In this document: positions 50,301 to 61,700 of the stretch, piece after piece | How the letters are laid out: each line of letters starts with the position of its first letter | Position numbering within the stretch: position 1 is the stretch's first letter | NCBI GenBank assembly: GCA_965178125.1 | Contig: OZ237735.1 | Location: 806,001-870,000 of the forward strand | Direction of reading: 5' to 3' | From: Bilabrum cf. latius | Taxonomy: Eukaryota > Bigyra: Bicosoecida > Bigyra > Bicosoecida | Length of the DNA: 64,000 nucleotides | Notes under the pieces: generated by a model | Databases searched by the model: none | What the model saw: only the letters and a program-made list of their open reading frames with translations | What the model was told of the DNA's origin: nothing | Program-made: the position numbers and the translations under genes

Positions 50301-50562
50301 CCTTTTCTCGACAGAATGTGCGCTTAGTTGCTCACCGCAGCTGGTCTGTTGTGAAGTTCGGCTGCGATATTGAGTAGTTCATGAGTTTCATGAGAATTTG
50401 CAGTGGGTTGGGCATACAGATCCCTTGTAAAGTCGCTGCATCTTGTTCCCGAAGCTTGGCCTTGGTACACTGCAACACGCACTACCTTGGCAATGCAGCC
50501 AACCGCCATTAGTACTACTGCAACATTCATTTCATTGGTATGCTCGCGAGCAGACTTACCAT
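47382..50562 (-). CDS. EEF2: Translation elongation factor 2 (eEF2), three exons, no UAG
   Basis: GTPase that drives ribosomal translocation in the cytosol. Exon 1 contributes only the ATG (50560-50562), followed at once by donor GTAAGT. Exon 2 (50336-50361) encodes PNFTTDQLR and exon 3 (47382-50076) the rest: 908 codons, 907 aa, stop TGA. Seen: P-loop AHVDHGKST (residues 26-34), [12 protein letters not shown], and the C-terminal diphthamide loop SIHRGQGQ. Most eukaryotes have HRGGGQ there, so one Gly is Gln. An acidic Glu/Ala-rich insertion of about 50 residues (about 85-140) sits before DSPGHVDF, explaining the length (usual size about 840-860). None of the roughly 26 Gln codons is UAG; all are CAG or CAA. 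Strong G/C-ending codon bias marks it as highly expressed. Confidence 0.96.
50077..50335 (-). other. Intron 2 of eEF2
   Basis: 259 bp, donor GTGAGC, acceptor CTCGCAG. It splits the Arg codon of QLR|SIMD. It is the longest intron seen in the window. Confidence 0.87.
50362..50559 (-). other. Intron 1 of eEF2, directly after the start codon
   Basis: 198 bp, donor GTAAGT immediately behind ATG, acceptor ATCGCAG. Splicing gives [10 protein letters not shown], matching the usual eEF2 N-terminus. Confidence 0.8.
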
Positions 50563-50710
50563 ATCGAACCCTGCTGAAGAAGCAACTGGAGGTGGCTCGG
50601 ACCGCGAGATTGGAGCACCAAAACTGAAACTCTCCTGAATAAACGAATTGGAACGCAACAATAGCCGGCCTGCATTTTTTCGTTTTCGCTCACTGCGGCG
50701 GCGGAGAGCC

Positions 50711-52576
50711 ATGCGTCGAGCGTTGCTCATGGTGATTTCTTGTTTTGTTTTGATACTCAGCTGCCACGTGCCTGATAGGGCCGCTCAGTTTCCGACAGTA
50801 GCAACTGTACAGTTCTCACCTGCACGGTGCAACTGCACAGCTGCAGAAACCATTTCTCGGAACCTGCTCGAAATCACCGGTCTCATTTGGCAAAACCTTG
50901 TTAGTCCTTCCGTTCACGTGATTGTGCTACCAGAATACGGCCTGATAGGAGGGGACGCAATTGCAAATCGGTCGGATGCAGAGAGGTTTTCAATGTAGCT
51001 TCCGGCTGTTGGGCAGCACGTACCGCAACATGAGTAGTCTTGTAGCGAGACAAAGATTGGTGCTCTTTGCAACTTAGGACGTCTGGCCGCGAAATATGAT
51101 AGTGTCGTGGTCGTTCAGCTTGTCGAACGAGTGGCCTAGTCGAACGGCACTTCTCGCATTTACAGCACATAGATGGCAGTAAGCGCATCGGGACAGGTTC
51201 TTGCCAAGTACAGAAAGTATCATCTGTATGGAGCTGAATCGTTTTATTTTGACGAGCCCGATCCAGAAGCAACTGAGTTGCGAATTCCGGTTGGCAAGGC
51301 GTCAGAGGCATTCGCTGGTTTGCAGATTTGCTTTGACCTCATGTTTCCTCGCCCGCGTGACTGGTACTTTGATAAACTCAGCATGGACTACGCGCTGACT
51401 AGTTCAGAACCACAACGGGTCGAACCGGGCCAGGTTAGCACGCTCTTGTTCAGCTCGTGGTGGGTCAACAGGCCTCCCCTGCTCACCGCCGTGCAGGTGC
51501 AGAGCGGCGCGGCGCGAGGGCTTGGTGTAGCATTAATCGCTGCGAATACGGGTGCAGGCCCATAGTATCAGGGCAGCGGAATCTATGCCCCTTCTGGTCC
51601 TGGTCTATGCACACCAAGGGCGGCAGCTGCGCTCCCCGGATCCGGATACGCCGAACGTTCGGTGAGTCGGTTCGATGCAGGTGGGCCGGCCTCGTTCGTC
51701 CTGTCTACGGAGGTACCGCTGGCTGCGGGAGCAAGCATCCCAGATTCCGGCTCGCTTGGCCAACATAGCGGCCGGGCAGGCTCCGAGCTGGGCTGCAGCT
51801 CGCCGGCGGAGGCATGCTTATGCTTGGCTGGCTCCGTCCCGCGCACCCCGCTGGCACGCTCGACAGCTTGTGGCCCCCACCTTCGAGTTAACCTCAGCTC
51901 GGTGTTTCAGTCTATGCAAGGGGAAGCTGCTCTTTGGCACAGGGCCGAAGGGGGGATGGATAGGTGCAGCAGTATCGAGGTGGCTGGGCTGGGCTCATCT
52001 GCGCCTTCATTGCAAAGCCTACCAGATCGCGCGGCCATGTCTTGCAACGTGTCTGGGATCATTTAGGCCAATGTGTCTTGGAATGCAAGCGCTCTTGTTG
52101 CGTTCAGGCTCGACGGGTACTACAACAGCTTCTTCAATGCTAGCCTGTGCGGTATCGTGGCGTGCTCCCCATCCTCGGCACCGTCACCTGGTGCCGAGGC
52201 TTCTTTTGAGGATGATGGAGATATTGGTTGGGTGACCGAGTGCCTGGATCCGCTGGCGGATCCAGCAGGAGCAGGGTCGTTCGACTGGTACCTGGGTGCC
52301 CCCCTTGAGGATGTCCGAGTGCAGTCGGTGCTGCCGAGGGGACAGGTGCCCTGGCCCCAGGGGGCATGGAGCGGGGGCAGTGCGATGCTCGACGATGATG
52401 TGCGGTGGGACGTGTCCAAGCACTATAATAGCGACGCGCTGAAGTTCTCGGAGATGCATGCTGCCCCAAATGTAAATGTGAGTGATTCCAACGCGACTAT
52501 GGCGAGCGGGGCAGGGGTGGGCCGACAGGTGCAGGCAGTCGTGATGCTTGGTATGGAAAGCGCGCTTGATTTGTGA
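50711..52576 (+). CDS. Vanin/biotinidase-like secreted amidase (nitrilase superfamily), six UAG codons
   Basis: 621 aa from ATG 50711 to TGA. A signal peptide (MRRALLMVISCFVLILSC) precedes the nitrilase fold. The three catalytic residues are visible: Glu in VLPEYGL, Lys in KYRKYHLYGAE and Cys in LQICFDLMF. The GSGIYAP motif shared with human vanins follows. Vanins hydrolyse pantetheine to pantothenate and cysteamine; biotinidase frees biotin from biocytin. Which amide is used here cannot be told. The C-terminal third (about 51700-52570) is much more GC-rich and only loosely resembles the vanin base domain. UAG codons lie at 50996, three between 51035 and 51175, 51563 and 52064; the one before YQGSGIYAP is in a conserved block. 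Its stop is 24 bp from the frataxin stop, in convergent orientation. Confidence 0.84.
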
Positions 52577-52600
52577 TTGAAATTTCCACTTGAACATGCT

Positions 52601-53095
52601 TTAGTCTCTCTCTACTTCAAATTCTAGGCCTGTCTGATCCGAAATCTCCCTCTCGAGTAGGTCGAGCAGGTCTCCCTGCTGCCGCGTGCCCAACCAGCAT
52701 CCGTCCTGGAAATTAAATCTCATGGGACCACTCAGGGGGGAAGACCACCAAATCTGCTTATTTGGGGTTTGTTTATTTAGTACCCATGTTCCAACATCGC
52801 CTAATTTCAGGGTCAGGACGCCTTGCGCGTTCGAAACGTCCATATCTCCGCGTTCTGCCACGTTCCACTGGTCGTTCAGGTCCTCCAGTGCTACTTCGAT
52901 ATCTTCCAATGTTCTATTGGCGTGCTCGTGGTAGTCTGCTTCACTGATACTCGAGACTGTGCAGTCGCCATGTGGCTCGTGCGAACACGTGCGAATTTGC
53001 ACGGGCACTACTCCGCACAATACGCGGGGCATGCTAACCGTTCTTGACGAAGCAGCAGAGCAACGACGAGAAAAAATAAAAATTCTTCGAATCAT
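52601..53095 (-). CDS. FXN: Frataxin, mitochondrial iron-sulfur assembly factor
   Basis: 164 aa from ATG at 53093-53095 to TAA, the only TAA stop found in the window. The first 30 residues (MIRRIFIFSRRCSAASSR) form a mitochondrial targeting peptide. The fold is complete: an acidic first helix (EADYHEHANRTLEDIEVALE), then strands DVSNAQGVLTLKLG and TWVLNKQTPNKQIWWSS. SGPMRF and a C-terminal helix (LLDLLEREI) end it. Frataxin stimulates cysteine desulfurase on the ISCU scaffold in the mitochondrial matrix. No UAG and no intron. It converges on the vanin-like gene and diverges from the SLC19 gene. Confidence 0.95.
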   Translation of the reverse strand: MIRRIFIFSRRCSAASSRTVSMPRVLCGVVPVQIRTCSHEPHGDCTVSSISEADYHEHANRTLEDIEVALEDLNDQWNVAERGDMDVSNAQGVLTLKLGDVGTWVLNKQTPNKQIWWSSPLSGPMRFNFQDGCWLGTRQQGDLLDLLEREISDQTGLEFEVERD

Positions 53096-53232
53096 GCTTA
53101 GTTGTGCCCAGTCAAACGATCTGAGAAGCAAAATGTTTCTCTGCCGCACACTAATTCGGAGTCAAATATGAAGGTTCCCTATTTCTTCTCTTTTTCCGAG
53201 GTGCGAGATAATCTAATCAGCCGTTTGCAAAC

Positions 53233-55100
53233 ATGCATCAAACAACGGTCAATGTTATGTTACTGTCTGCCTTCATATTCTTGCTTGCGTTCAAGGTGGG
53301 CCTATTCGGTATGCAGTCGTTCCAATGTGGATCTTGCAACGCACACTCTTTCGAGACCAATATCCTGCCCATCGTTCGCAGCCATCTGAGCCACACCTAA
53401 CAAGATACCTGCGCGAAGTGAAAGGTTTTAGTGATGATACTATCAACAATGATATATACGTTGTTTGGACGTATGCATATTTGCCCTTTTTGTTGCTGTG
53501 CGCGCCAATTGCATCCGTAATCGGGGATGTTAATACGATCGCGCTTGGTGCCACGTGCCGGCTGGTAACTCGAGCGCTGCTACTATACGGAACTGAAACA
53601 TGGCACATGATCGTGATGGAGATATTTTACAGTGGGGGTTCGGCAGCTGAAACGGTATTCTTTGCCTATGTCTACACTGTGGTACCATTGCCTTGGCACG
53701 GTACTGCAACTGCTGCAACACAATCAGCCTTTCTCTGTTCGCAACTGCTCAGTGGTATTCTTGGTGACATAATGATACACTGGATGGACGCATCTCTGCA
53801 GAGTACCCTCTGGGTCAGCGCAGTCAGCGTGGCTCTTGGGTGCGCCTCCCTTGCCATCTTGCCCACCCCGCCAGAGACGAGACAGCAGGCAAAAGGCAAG
53901 CTAGCACCAATACATTCTGCTGCAAAAAGTACAGGCACGCCTTCGACTAGTCAGGGCATTGACAATGCTCCCTAGCTCGAGATGGGTATGCCACCGCCAG
54001 GTACTCCGGTGGATCATCCGGGTGCAAGCCTGGAGGAAACAAGCCCGTCGAAACCACGGGCAGCATCTGGCCATGACCAGACCAGTTCCCGTGGATCTGA
54101 CGACTGCCCCACTAACAAAGACACGACGGAGATACCGTAGTCCGACAAGCTATCGTCAGTTGACAGGGTATCGCCTGTTGGCCCCTTCGATGGGCTAGCC
54201 CGCGGGTGGCAGCTGCTGCTGGCAGCCTGGACCCAGCCTTCCTACCGGTCGCAAGCAATGCTGTGGGTAGCTGGGGCTGCAGCTTGGTAGTTTGTCTTCG
54301 GTTGGGAGGCGTCGCTGTACGACGCGGCTTTCCCCAACGCTAAGCAGGACTGGAACGGATCTGTGCTGTCCGCCATGTTGGTGTTCGGTGCGGGGGGTGC
54401 AGCGGTTGTGAGCTATCCAGCCGTGCAGGAGCACCTGTCAGGGACTCGGTCAAGCGGGTTTATTCTGCCAGCACTGCTTGCAGTAGTATGCTCGGTAGTT
54501 TTAGCTGCAGTTTACTGGATGAACAACGGTATAGCGATGCTCGGGGTGTTGGTTGTGGTGTTCTTTGCATGGTAGCTGTGGAATGCTGGATTCTACGTGA
54601 TTACTGCCCGGGTTGTTGAGGACCAAGGGTAGCAACCTGCAAGGAAAACTGAGTTGGAACCGTCAAATAACTCGCTTGATTCGCAAACACAGGCCGACGC
54701 TCGGCTGGAACAGCCGGTTGCAGACGGAGGGGCTGCGGCACACTCCCACGGGGTCATGGTCCGCGACACGGAGTCGCCAGTGCATGCCCCGCTTCTTGCT
54801 GGGGACGGGCATCCCACAGGAGTGCCACCTGGCGCGCTATCGCAAAGCAGCAGGGAATGCGATTCGGAGAGTGCGACCGCACTGACTGGCATATCCCAGG
54901 TGTTTGTCGTGAACCAGGCACTGGGGCTCATGGTGTAGGTCATCCTGCAATCTGTGTTGCTGACTTGGGTTGGGCTAGGGTTGCAGCCACTATACGGTGT
55001 ATGTGCGCTAGTGATGCTTGTGGGTGTCGTCCTGGGAGCTGCAGATTTAGGCAGAAGCCAGGCTTGCCCGAGAGGCACCCGTGAGCGGCTCGCGGCGTGA
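53233..55100 (+). CDS. SLC19-family folate/thiamine-type transporter, two exons, six UAG codons
   Basis: Exons 53233-53295 and 53382-55100 give 593 aa and end at TGA. The short first exon encodes the first membrane helix. The splice restores FKPSEPHLTRYL, like RPSEPFLIPYL of human SLC19A3. The N-terminal half carries VWTYAYL and the AAE-containing helix (SGGSAAETVFFAYVYTVV). A polar, Ser/Pro-rich loop (about 53880-54180) separates it from the C-terminal helix bundle. A second polar insertion lies at about 54640-54880. UAG at 54936-54938 falls in LMV-Q-VILQ, where human SLC19A3 has VIQTIM, again Gln. SLC19 proteins carry reduced folate, thiamine or related cations; the substrate is not predictable here. 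Confidence 0.85.
53296..53381 (+). other. Intron of the SLC19 gene
   Basis: 86 bp, donor GTGGGC (weaker than the others), acceptor TTCGCAG, phase 0. Without splicing, the frame lacks the first helix and the PSEP motif would not join it. Confidence 0.75.
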
Positions 55101-55252
55101 CGCCCTGGCTAGATGAAGTTCTCATTGCACAGAATGAGGTCCGGGATTGTACAGTTTTGCTAGCACGTGCAGTTGAATCTTAAATCGTACTGATGTTATC
55201 ACTCATAGAGGTGTCAAGTGTCCGAACATCAAACATCAAAGCAAAAACTGCG

Positions 55253-58200
55253 TCAACTTGTCCGGCTTTTCTTAGCCTCAGGCTCGTCATCGTCGCCTCC
55301 TGAGCTGGCGGCAGAAGACTCGGCTGTGCTGCTGCTGCTGCCTTCGCCATCTGGGTTAATGACTGCGTCAGGCGAGTCCGTGCCTTTGCTTTCCGCCCTC
55401 TCACCCTCGTCATCCCTCCCGCGCTTCTCCCCGATCGCCCCGTTGCCTGCAGGGCCTGTGCTGTGGGCCGTCGCATCCTGCGGCTCCTCCCCCTCTGCCA
55501 TCCAAGCTCCCTCGGGTACCGCGTCCAGCTCCAATGGTAGGCCTAGCGGTCGATTGGGGGCACCTGCAGAACTCTAGGCCGCTGTCTCCAGCCCTGCCAA
55601 GCAAAGCTCTACCTGTTCTGTAACGTCCTCGCCCACTGGCTTCATGTCGAGGATCGAGACCAGCCGCAGCAGGTACGGGCACGAGCACAGCACGTCAGAC
55701 CTTACTTGCTGTGGCACCGCCTCGGCCACTTCGGCGGGAACATGGGCCGGCGCTGCAACCAGTGACTTGGTTCGAACGAACTCCGCAGCTATTTTCTTCC
55801 GCTCCTGGTCGTACTCCAGCTCCTGGGCAGAGGCGGATCCGGCAGCTGCCTCGCCAGCGATGGAAGCGACTGGGGCCACCTGGGAACTCGGCCGGATGCC
55901 CGCGCCAAGCAGAGCCGCGGGACCTTGCTCGGCAAGCTCGCTCACAATCGGCGCATCGCCAGCAGACACGCCTGCGTGGCACACAGCAGCCATGGGCAGC
56001 TCGTTCAAGATGACCGGATTCAGACCGGCGATCGCGTCAGCTTCTGCTGCTCGCAGCGAGAGAGGCACAGTCGAGCTGCCGATGCCAGAGTAGTCCCTGC
56101 TTCCATCCGCTGCCTCCACGCTCCAGGCGAGAGGCCTTGGTGCCGCTGCCGAGGAGGCGGATTGACCGGATCCCGATACGTCACCGATGCTTGGCAGAGT
56201 GCAGGCCATGGACTCTTCGTCAGCCGTTGTGCTTGGAAGCATTCCGGCGTGCTGGTGCCGATGAAGGTGCTGGAGCAAAGTCGGGACGCCACCCACTCGC
56301 TGCGGGGCGCTCTCGTGGTCGGACACGAGAGCTCCAAGGGCTGCATCTGCTGCGCCGGCCGTCTTGCCTGCTGCCTCCTTTGGGTCGGTCAGAATGGGTA
56401 GCATCCCCGGAGCACCCTGGGTCCTCTCCGTCTCAGCTTGCTGCACGAGCTCGTCCAGGGAGGTAGCGGTGCCGGCGAATGGTGGCATCGAGTACGAACC
56501 AGGCATGGCAAGGGCTCGCTTCCACTCGACCTGCTCTGCAGTATCCAGCGAGCCCCCGCCCTGGGACCCCCGCAGCTCTAGGTCCATCCACCGCTCCCAC
56601 AGAGATGGAGCGCACTGCTGATCGACCTGGGCCAGGGCAGCCTGCAGAATCGCCCGGGCGTTCCTCGCGTCACCTTTCTCGATCAGAATGTCCACGGCCG
56701 CGCACGCCAGGTTTGGGTCCTTGGGGTGGTACCTGCGCCCCAGGTCCAGCACCTGCAGCGCCATGTCCTTGTCTCCGTTGGATCGAGTCTCCACCATGGC
56801 GGCCGTGAGGTACACGCCGGGTCCGACGTTTGTCCCTCGCCGCGCATCCGCGAACACACGCTTGGCGGCGTCTGCGCCTTGGGTGCGGCGCGCAAGCCGG
56901 ATCCAGTGGCACCTGAGCAAATCCGAGGCGGGAGCCTCCGGCTCCCGCAGTGGCACCCACGGCCCTTGACCTGCGCTCGCTGCCCCCTGCTTGACCCGCC
57001 ACTCGACAAGGGCGCGAGCCTTGTCGTCGGCCTTGCAGCGCTCCAACGCGTCCGACGCAGTCATCACCAGCAAGTCGCTGTCTCGCCAGCACGCCCGAGC
57101 ACCTTCCTCCAGATATGCGGCCCACCCCGGGGTCGTCTGACCCGCGGCCAGCGCAGCGTCTCCGGAGGACGCGCGCTGCCAGGCCGCCCTTGCCGCCCAC
57201 ACCTCGGGACACCTCCGCAGAGACCCGAGAGCGCGCCAGAAGGACACGAGCACCGCTTTGTTCCGCCTGCTCTCTGATTGCGTGGACTACGATAGCTTCA
57301 GGATCGCGGCGCCCCAGCGCGAGCTCTGCTGCCGCTGCCGCGCAGAAGCCGCAGCCCATCGGGAGGCCGCCTGCACTGCAGCAAGCTCCAATTCCGCTGG
57401 CACGGGGACCGCCTGGCCGTGTCCTGCGGCGGCTCCGTGCCGCCCCTTGAGCTCTTCTACCCAGCGCGCGGTGGATGCTCCGCTGAACGGATCCGCAGAC
57501 TCGTCCTCTGCTGCGCCTTGTGCTGCTGCACCCTTGGCAGCCTATGGTGGGCCTGGGGCTACAGTGGCACCCGGCTGTGCCGCGCACACATGGGCCCACC
57601 AATCCCTCGCCCTCTGCCTGCAAACGGCAATGGCTCGCGGTGGGGTGACGGGCGGGACCGGCATGGCGTCCTCGTCGAGCTGCTCCCACGCGGGGAGCAC
57701 CTGCTTGCTCGCTTCCATCGCCTGTTCCACGAGCGGCCTCGCTTCCTCAGCCACCTTGGCTCCTTGCTGGCGAGCTGCCTCTTCATCAGTTCCTTCCGAA
57801 CGAGCCTATTCCACGGCAGCCTCCACCTCGAACTACGAGTACTCCGTCCAAACATCGGCCAGGCTCGTCGAAGGGCTCGATAGAGCACGCCGATACACCT
57901 TCCGGAGCGCGGTGGCTCCCTGCACAATCGCACTGCCACCCTAAGCAACCGCCTGCTTGTATCCCTATCTGTGATGCTTGATCAACGCTTGCCACAGCTT
58001 GTCGATGCCAGGCTGCGTGTCGATTGCTCGAGCTGACAGAGCAAAGTTCAGAGCGTCTCCGACAGCTTTTCGCGCGGCGGCAAGCTTCTGATTCGCCTAA
58101 AGAAGCTAACTCTGAGCACCAGCTGACTTTCCAGAAACGGCCTGCTTCGCCTTCCCGACTGCTTCGGCGGCGGGAACTACTTTGGTTGCGTGCACGAAGT

Positions 58201-58631
58201 CTACGTAAAACTCAAATAGGCCTGGGTGACTAACGTTGACCCCAGGCGCTGTTAAGGCTTTCCGAAGCACCGAGTTAGCCGCAACGGTTCGATTGTGCTT
58301 CAATTCGTGGCGCGCCCAGCGCAACCAAATAGATGCCTGCAGTGAGAAGGCAAGCCGAGCAGTTGATCTAAATCTCCACAGTCAATCCCATACGGACGCA
58401 AGTTCCACGGTCAAAATTCGGCTCGCTACTCACCTACGACGGAAACAGCTTTGCGCATGCATCGAATACGTGGGATGCGCTACTGTGCGATGACTCCTCT
58501 GCGAGACGGAGCAGCTGCATCCACGCCCCAGTGTCGTAGCAGTGAATGCCTACATGCGTCCATAATCTGGTGGCAGCTGCCGGTGGCGCGGAATCCCGAG
58601 CCTTTCTCTGCACGACAGGTGGCATCGACAT
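55253..58631 (-). CDS. CSTF3: Cleavage stimulation factor subunit CstF-77 (RNA14/suppressor-of-forked), two exons, ten UAG codons
   Basis: HAT-repeat scaffold of the mRNA 3'-end cleavage and polyadenylation machinery, in the nucleus. Exons 58434-58631 and 55253-58336 join to 1,094 codons (1,093 aa; human CSTF3 is 717). Seen: YDTGAWMQLLRLAEE and KLFPSQ-ASIWLRWARHEL at the N-terminus, VYRRALSSPSTSLADVWTEYSQFE, then VYLTAAMVETRS and LDLGRRYHPKDPNL, all typical HAT-helix positions. The extra length comes from an Ala/Gln-rich insertion (about 57260-57560) and a long C-terminal part ending in an acidic, Lys-capped tail. UAG codons include 55574, 57542, three near 57800-57950, two near 58090, and one at 58434-58436, the last codon of exon 1 directly before the GT. 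The stop is TGA. Confidence 0.88.
58337..58433 (-). other. Intron of the CstF-77 gene
   Basis: 97 bp, donor GTGAGT, acceptor CTGCAG, phase 0. The exon upstream ends in a UAG codon, so the junction reads FPS-Q-ASIW, matching the FPSS-x-x-FW region of animal CstF-77. Confidence 0.82.
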
Positions 58632-58753
58632 GACTTTGCTAGTATAAAGCACACGAAACTGGCTAAAACCTCGAAAGGTTGCATTGGATCGTTGTTGCGT
58701 GTACCTTGAAGAGCGAAAACGACATTCGAGGACACAACAAACAAGGCGAGAAC

Positions 58754-61700
58754 ATGGGGAAGAAACGTCGAAGAGGTGCGTCTCGGTCGAGCGGAGGTGG
58801 CAGTGGGGGTGTTTATGGTGGGCATGGCGCTGCTGCTGTTGCACGATCCCCAGTTCCAGCGGAGGACAGCGCTTTGTTGCAGCACCCGGAGCCAGACATT
58901 TCTAGACTTGGCATTCGCCACTACAAACTGCCACGAAGTAATGTTGGGGGCCTTCAAAATATCGGAAATACGTGTTTTTTCAATAGCACGCTGCAGTGTC
59001 TCGCTACTTGTGATGACCTGGCCAGATACCTTCTGGCCGAGAGCTGGGCGCACGTACCTACGGCTCCCTTCAGAGGCTGCAGCAGCTCTCGAGACAGTCT
59101 TATGATAGCACCTTGCCTACACAGACTTCGAACGCGAAAAGGCGGCCTTGGAGATGGGGATGCGGACGACAAACTGCCGTCCGCCCGGGATGCGCTGCAA
59201 TTGGCGAGCCTGCCTGAATTGCCGGCTCCTGAATTGATATCTTGGCCCCCGCACGGCGAAGGCCGAATCATGACTGCATTACGTGCATGCGTGCGTGAGA
59301 TGAGGCGCGGGCAGTCGTCCAAGCAGCTGCGCGCTATCCCTGCGAAGCACCGCATTGCTCCTCATCACAGCGATGCCGCCGCCGCTGCAGCCGACCCGTC
59401 CGGGGAAGCTGGTGCCGAGGAGCCCGCCAACGACAGCCGCTCAACCGGAAGGCGTGGCAAGTCAGGTCCTCTGTCTGGCGCCACGGTGCGGCCCACAGGC
59501 CTGCTCACAGCGATTGGGTAGGACTACCCCATGTTCCGGGGCAGGGCGCAGCAGGACGCGCACGAGCTGCTCATGTGCCTGCTCAACGGGGTCGAGGAGG
59601 AAGAGTCCAGGCGGCTCAAGACCAGGGCAGACCGCAGGCTGCGGCTCGTGGCAGCGGGCGGCGCCCCGGACCGCGGGGTGCTGGACGAGGGAGCCGCTGC
59701 CTGCCCCGCGCCTGCCTCCGCCCTCGACGTTCTGCGGCAGCACGCCGCTGTGCTCAGGGAACAAGGGGGCGCCGTTGCTGAGACCGCCTCGTGCCTCGAG
59801 AAGGAAGACGATGGCAGCGAGTTCCACGAAAGGGTGGCGCTGACCCTGGGGGGCGGGCCTCGCGCTCCGTGCAAGACGCCCCTGGGGCTGCGCGGCTTTG
59901 CGACCAAGACGTGCCTATTAGGGGCTGCCAGAAGCAGCAGCAGCAGAAGCAGCAGCAGCTCTGGCGAATCGAAGGAAGACTGCCCGATCCAAGTCCCCGG
60001 CAAGCTGGCCCGGGCACTCATGTCGTGCGAGGCCCCGCGCACCCCGCGGCCATGCACGGTGGTGGACGACCTGTTCCGGGGGCACTACGCCCAGCTGTCG
60101 AGGTGCGAGCACTGCGGGAATCTGCACGTTACAGTGCAGGACTGGCTGGCACTGGAGGTGCCCCTGGCACCGCCCCGGCCCCGCAGGCGTCCTGCAGCTT
60201 CCGGCTAGCGGCAAGGTGCCGGGTCTGGATCTGGGTCCGGGTCTGGGTCCGCAGGTAGCGGCGGTTTCGGGATCCACCTTTCAAAGCGAGACAAGGCGAG
60301 GCTTAGGCGCGAGAACGATCGAAGGAAAAAGGCGGGGAGGCCGATACTGGGGCCCGACTTCAAGGAGTTGCCGCCGCACAAGCAGCCGAAGGGCACTAGG
60401 CAGGGAGGCTCGGGCGGGAGCTCGGGAGGCATGTCAAGGCAGGAGCTGGAGATGTCCTCCTTGCTGGGGTTGTCGGGGCCGCAGATGAAGTTTCTGCGGA
60501 AAGGACAAGGTTCTGGTGGTACTGGTGGGGGCAGCAAGGATGTGTCACCGGAGGCCCGCAGGGCCAGGGCTGCTGCAGCGGTGCGGACCATCAAGCCGCA
60601 GCCCACCGAGTCCTGGCTGCACTTTGCCAAGTCCAAGGACAAGTGGAGCTGGCTCAAGGAGCACGCAGATACCGAGCTACTGGACCGCTACAACATCAAT
60701 CAGCCGTGGAAGCGACTGAAAAAGTCGCATGGCGGGCACAAGCTTGACCCGATCGTACAAGAGGCGTGGCAACATCTACTGCGAGAGGCCGGCATGCTCG
60801 ATGATGACTCCTCGGGATCTGGCGACCGGAGCACCGGCGGCACAAGCAAGGATGCTGATGGCAGCAACCGGGCATCGAGCACATCAGACGAAAACGAGGC
60901 GCTTGAAACGCGAGCGATCCAGGAGGCACGAGCAAAGGCCAGTGCCGAGAAGCAGGAGAAGGCCAAGCAGGATGAGGAGGCTGCCGCAGCTCGACAAGCT
61001 GCCGTAGGCCTGCTTGCACGCGCTCGAAGTGAGTCTGCAAGGCGTTGGGCATCGTGGGACCGCGGCCAGGAGAGGTGCAAGTAGGTGGCGCAGGAATGTC
61101 TCGAAGCAGCGATGGACGCTGCCTCTGCAGCAGCTGCAACTGGCAGTGCAGCCACGCCCGCCGCAGATCGAGCCACTGATTTGGGGGAAGCAGCTGCAGA
61201 AACTAGCGCGGAATCGACGGACGGGGTCGAAGATCTGCCGGGCGAGCTCGCTCGCCGCGCCCTTTGCGCCGAGTACCTTGGGCATTTGCAGACGGCCGCT
61301 GCCGCCAGGCATGCTCTTGAGATGAGGCGCCTCGAGGGCTGCCTCCCTGAGCTGCCTGGGATTCAGGTGCCCTTGAAATCGCCATCGGGGCAGAACGCCG
61401 GCACCTCGGCTGGCAAAGGGAGGTTCTCACTGGCCCAGGGCCTGGACCTCGCGTGCACTGTGGAGCGACTCAGAGTGTCCGATGGAAACGGGTACGAGTG
61501 TCCGCGCTGCTCCCGAGCCGGGAATGGGAGGGAGCGTGAGGCATCGGACAGCGGGACAGAGGGCGAGTCGAGCGACGAGGACAATGCCGACGCTGGCGCG
61601 CAGGGGAACAAGGCCGGTGGGTCGTCGCCCGTGCGCGCGGCGGTGGTGCACCGCAACGGGTCGCGGCGGTTTGTGCTGCTGTCGCTGCCTCCAGTGCTGA

